A DNA stretch of 64,000 bases from assembly GCF_000682695.1 (NCBI RefSeq), contig NZ_AWFG01000014.1, positions 1 to 64,000 on the forward strand, given 5' to 3'. The translations under genes and the position numbers were made by a program. Position 1 is the stretch's first letter; each line of letters starts with the position of its first letter. The notes beneath the pieces were generated by a model. It did no database searches and was not told the origin of the DNA. It worked only from the letters and a program-made list of their open reading frames with translations. Below, piece by piece: positions 61,276-64,000 of the stretch. The DNA comes from Hyphomonas chukchiensis (lineage in GTDB: Bacteria > Pseudomonadota > Alphaproteobacteria > Caulobacterales > Hyphomonadaceae).

Positions 61276-61384
61276 GGGACGTCGGTTCCTCGGGATGGAA
61301 GCCCGAACCTATATCCTATCACCGGATGACATGCCCGTAACGCTTGATTGGCGCGCGATCAAAGCCGCGTGATCGCCAACAGCG

Positions 61385-62569
61385 CTACTTGCTGCCCCCG
61401 GCCGACTCGCTGTCGAGCTCCATCCAGTCCTGCGGCGGCAGGTTATAGGCCATGTCCATGACCTCGAACTCGATGCCGACCGGCTTGCGCGAGCTGGAAT
61501 TCCAGAGCGCCACGACGCCCGTGTCGCGCTCGGGATCGAACAGGATCATAGACCGGTAGCCTTCAACGGCGCCGCGATGGCCAACGACGCGGTGGCCGGT
61601 GTCGCCATATTTATAGACGCGCCAGCCAAGGGCATAGCGGGCATCCTTCATATGACCCTTGTAGCGTCGTGTGAGGCCCGATTGTTCGCGGCTCGTATAG
61701 ATGCGCGGTGTTTGCAGCATGGCGAGGGCCGTGTCGCTCAGCACGTCCGGCACGAGGCCCATTTGCGCGCGCGCATAGAGCGCAAGGTCGCGGACCGAGC
61801 CATTCACGCCGCCAGCGGCGGGCACGCGGTAATAATCGTCATTCACGATCTTCTCGCGCGGTGGGCCAGCCTCCTTGGACCGTTTCACATAAGGCCTGGC
61901 CCAGGAGTCCGAGCCTTGCAGGCCGGCCCGTCCAATGCTGGCCGTTGCCATGCCGAGCGGCCGGAAGATCGAGGCCTCGACCGTATCGGCGTAGGAAGAC
62001 TTGGTGACCTGCTCGATCACTTCCGACACGGTATCGAAGGCGACATTCTGGTAGCTGTGGCATTCGCCGATGGCGCAGATATTCTTCAGGCCGCGCAGGC
62101 TTTCCCGGATTTCGACGGGGTCGCGGCCATCTTCCAGCGTCGTATCATAGGCATTGGAGACAATGCCGAGCCGGTGGGAAAGTACATCCTCAAGCGTTGC
62201 CCGAGTTTCGCCACCGCCAGGCAGCCGCAGCGATGTCTTGAACTTCGAGACCGTGTCGGTGAGGTTCAGCTTGGCCTGCTCCGCGAGGATCGCCACTTCG
62301 CTGGCGGCAACACCCTTGGAGAGCGAGGCCCAGCGGAACACGGTCGTGTCGGTCACAGGCGCGCCGCCGATCTCGGTAAAGCCATAGCCCTTGGCGAAGC
62401 GGATTTCGCCATTCTCGATAACGGCAACCGAAAGACCGACGATCTCCTCGTCGGCGGCGAGGCGTTTCAGGCGCTGGTCGAGACGGTCATAGTCGATAGC
62501 CTGGGCCAGGGCGGCTGGCACGGCAATGGCGGCGGCGAGGCACAGGATGACAGGGCGCAGGAAACGCAT
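61385..62569 (-). CDS. Serine hydrolase (beta-lactamase class C fold)
   Basis: A 394-residue exported protein: signal peptide (about 1-22), then S-L-S-K (S82, K85) as the SxxK nucleophile, S-Y-Q-N as YxN, and G-H-R-G-A as the third motif. It is an esterase, DD-peptidase or beta-lactamase-like enzyme; no substrate can be read. AAGGGATATTC precedes the ATG. The last 25 residues are acidic. Confidence 0.88.
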   Translation of the reverse strand: MRFLRPVILCLAAAIAVPAALAQAIDYDRLDQRLKRLAADEEIVGLSVAVIENGEIRFAKGYGFTEIGGAPVTDTTVFRWASLSKGVAASEVAILAEQAKLNLTDTVSKFKTSLRLPGGGETRATLEDVLSHRLGIVSNAYDTTLEDGRDPVEIRESLRGLKNICAIGECHSYQNVAFDTVSEVIEQVTKSSYADTVEASIFRPLGMATASIGRAGLQGSDSWARPYVKRSKEAGPPREKIVNDDYYRVPAAGGVNGSVRDLALYARAQMGLVPDVLSDTALAMLQTPRIYTSREQSGLTRRYKGHMKDARYALGWRVYKYGDTGHRVVGHRGAVEGYRSMILFDPERDTGVVALWNSSSRKPVGIEFEVMDMAYNLPPQDWMELDSESAGGSK

Positions 62570-62717
62570 GAATATCCCTTGATTCTAGCTGCCCGCCCGT
62601 GGCGAGTGTGAGCCAGATCGGCTGGCCATGTAAAGAGTCCCGTGCAAAGACATGGCAGTCATGGGCCGTTGCGGGCCTCCGGTGCGCAGAATCTGGCCCG
62701 GATACTGCCCGCCTGCC

Positions 62718-62746
62718 TTGACCTTCCCGCCTGTGGCCTGTATGGG
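62718..62746 (+). promoter_or_regulatory. Probable promoter of rpmH-rnpA
   Basis: TTGACC (62718-62723), a 17-base spacer and TATGGG (62741-62746) lie 38 bases before the rpmH ATG. It is the only good candidate in the 215-bp spacer. Confidence 0.55.
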
Positions 62747-62784
62747 CCCCTCTTTCCGAGACACATCAGCCTTAGAGCAGACCC

Positions 62785-62919
62785 ATGAAACGTACATTCC
62801 AGCCGAGCAACCTGCGCCGCAAGCGTACCCATGGTTTCCGCCTTCGCATGGCCACCAAGAATGGCCGCAAGGTTCTGGCACGCCGTCGGGCAAAAGGCCG
62901 CAAGGAACTGTCCGCCTAG
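62785..62919 (+). CDS. rpmH: 50S ribosomal protein L34
   Basis: A 44-residue, very basic ribosomal protein: [14 protein letters not shown] start, [13 protein letters not shown] and [10 protein letters not shown] end. This is the standard L34 length. It is the first gene of rpmH-rnpA-yidC, 44 bp before rnpA. Confidence 0.98.
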   Translation: MKRTFQPSNLRRKRTHGFRLRMATKNGRKVLARRRAKGRKELSA

Positions 62920-62963
62920 GCGAGACACGACCTTCCCGCTGCCTGAAAGGCCGGGAGCTGCCC

Positions 62964-63332
62964 ATGCCGCAGGACAATCAAGACATTTCGATTGAGGTCG
63001 TTCGCCTAGCGAAGCGGCCTCAATTCCTGTTTGTGCGCAGTGGCCGGGCCGAACGGCGCAAATCCCTTGTCGTACAGGCGAGGCAGCGGACCGGCGAGGC
63101 CCCCGGCACTCATATCGGCGAAGGGTTTACCGCCACCAAGAAGGTCGGCAATTCGGTTGTCCGCAACCGCGCCAAGCGCCGTTTGCGGGAGGCCGCGCGG
63201 CTTCTGCTGCCCCGGTTTGGCAAGCCCGGAACCGACTATGTCTTCATTGCGCGGGACGCGACCGCTGACATTGGCTGGACGCGTTTGCTTGACGATATGG
63301 AAAGCGCGCTGATAAGCCTCGCCGCTGATTGA
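62964..63332 (+). CDS. rnpA: Ribonuclease P protein component
   Basis: A 122-residue RNA-binding protein with the core V-G-N-S-V-V-R-N-R-A-K-R-R-L-R-E (61-76). It binds RNase P RNA to mature tRNA 5' ends. ATG 62964 follows GGGAG. The open frame extends back over rpmH, but rpmH sits there in another frame. Confidence 0.95.
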   Translation: MPQDNQDISIEVVRLAKRPQFLFVRSGRAERRKSLVVQARQRTGEAPGTHIGEGFTATKKVGNSVVRNRAKRRLREAARLLLPRFGKPGTDYVFIARDATADIGWTRLLDDMESALISLAAD

Positions 63333-63386
63333 CCGTGCCCCCTCGATTTGCGAGTTGGCGCCCATAAACCTCCGGGGCAAAATTCC

Positions 63387-64000
63387 ATGGAAAAGCAAGA
63401 CCAGCGCAATTTCCTGATCGCGATGGCACTGATGGTCGCCTTCGTTTTCGGGTACCAGAAGGTCTTCATGGAGCCGGCCCAGAAGCGCTATGAGGCCCAG
63501 CAGGCCGCGATCAAGGCTGAAGAGCAGCCCGAAGTGAGCGCCAGTGAACTCAGCAATGTGCCGGCGATTGCGGCGACCAAGACGGTCGAGGAAGCCATTT
63601 CCGGCCCCGGCCGTGTCAAGTTCGAGGCCGATTCGGTCGACGGCTCGATCCGCCTTGCCGGTTCGCGCATCGATGATCTCAGCCTGCGCAAACACTTCCT
63701 GACGGTCGAGAAGACGCAGGAAGTGCGCCTGTTCCGGCCGGAATCGGCTGAGTACGGCTATTTCGCCACCTATTACTGGGCAGATGGCAAGGCGCTGGTC
63801 GCCGGCCGCAATTCGCCCTGGGTGCAGGTTGGCGGGCGGGAGCTGACCCCGTCAACACCGATCACGCTGCGGCTTGAAACGGACGGCCTGACCATTGACC
63901 GCACGATCTCGGTCGACAAGGACTATATGTTCTCCTTCGAGGACACACTGATCAATACGGGCAGCAGCGAACGCGTTGTGCGCGCCATTGGCTCGGTCGA
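63387..64000 (+). CDS. yidC: Membrane protein insertase YidC (3' end outside the window)
   Basis: The first ~204 residues are present and the gene runs off the edge. M-E-K-Q-D-Q-R-N-F-L-I-A-M leads into helix 1 (about 8-25), then a long periplasmic P1 domain with V-R-F-E-type S-V-D-G-S-I-R-L-A-G-S-R-I-D-D-L and T-I-S-V-D-K-D-Y-M-F. YidC inserts membrane proteins with or without SecYEG. It follows rnpA by 54 bp. Confidence 0.95.
   Translation, partial: MEKQDQRNFLIAMALMVAFVFGYQKVFMEPAQKRYEAQQAAIKAEEQPEVSASELSNVPAIAATKTVEEAISGPGRVKFEADSVDGSIRLAGSRIDDLSLRKHFLTVEKTQEVRLFRPESAEYGYFATYYWADGKALVAGRNSPWVQVGGRELTPSTPITLRLETDGLTIDRTISVDKDYMFSFEDTLINTGSSERVVRAIGSV

Noticed and set aside
60442-61329. A 295-codon plus-strand frame over the DUF547 gene
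   Set aside because: It is the antisense frame of a gene with a signal peptide and clear DUF547 motifs.
1-64000. tRNA, rRNA or CRISPR features
   Set aside because: No TTCGA-containing cloverleaf, rRNA stretch or regularly spaced direct repeat was found when reading both strands.

Overview
The window is 64 kb of gene-dense bacterial chromosome. Most of it runs at about 60-68% GC in the lines I counted. It looks alphaproteobacterial: there is a full ccmABCDG cytochrome c maturation block next to acnA, a split cobaltochelatase pair (cobS/cobT), an HWE-type histidine kinase, a probable mesaconyl-CoA hydratase beside a CitE-like CoA-ester lyase, and rpmH-rnpA-yidC at the right edge, a cluster that in many bacteria lies near the replication origin. 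A Hyphomonadaceae or Caulobacterales-like host is my guess and is not proven by the sequence. I found no rRNA, tRNA, insertion sequence or CRISPR array.

Layout. 1-6.4 kb (+): 3' end of a CoA-ester lyase, arsC, a membrane protein, the double-hotdog hydratase, a membrane protein, dapF, mtaB and ftsY. 6.4-7.1 kb (-): a small membrane protein/XRE regulator pair behind a triple 18-bp operator-like array. 7.1-11.8 kb: D-aminoacylase (-), EamA exporter, yciB, a NUDIX hydrolase (-), and a MarR regulator with a histone H1-like tail. 11.8-14.5 kb (-): ccmA-B-C-D-G. 14.5-18.2 kb (+): acnA and a DUF1223 protein. 18.2-26.8 kb (-): a long run of VOC protein, purE, purK, creatininase-like protein, GldA/F/G-like ABC system, DUF4340 protein and a CHASE3-HWE kinase. 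26.9-29.1 kb (+): a diguanylate cyclase, small proteins and an SDR-fold protein lacking its catalytic Tyr and Lys. 29.1-36.6 kb: phoD (-), a large RluA-type pseudouridine synthase, a DUF3108 protein (-), rpmB, a second membrane protein/XRE pair with related operator repeats, an amidohydrolase lipoprotein and a GST (-). 36.7-42.7 kb: cobS, a dienelactone hydrolase-like gene, cobT, a DUF900 hydrolase lipoprotein and a hypothetical gene (-). 42.8-43.85 kb: a three-gene island at about 50% GC. 43.85-64 kb: argG (-), a TolA-like coiled-coil protein, DUF4112 (-), DUF952 and pyrD, a MATE/PAP2/DctA-like group (-), hrpB, an OmpA-like lipoprotein, a run of minus-strand genes (RluA, histidine kinase, flavoprotein disulfide reductase, TVP38, DUF547, serine hydrolase), then rpmH, rnpA and the start of yidC.

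The best candidate for an undescribed system is the island at 42.8-43.85 kb. It encodes a Trypco2-domain protein, a DUF5678-like protein and a single-domain retropepsin-like aspartic protease as a tightly spaced operon with its own promoter. Its base composition is unlike its neighbours, and its last stop codon is 1 bp from the argG stop. A second candidate is the pair of membrane-protein/XRE modules at 6.4-7.1 and 33.5-34.2 kb. They share gene order and an identical 3-bp gap, and both promoters carry 18-bp repeats of the form TGT-N12-ACA overlapping the core elements, which suggests two autoregulated paralogous modules.
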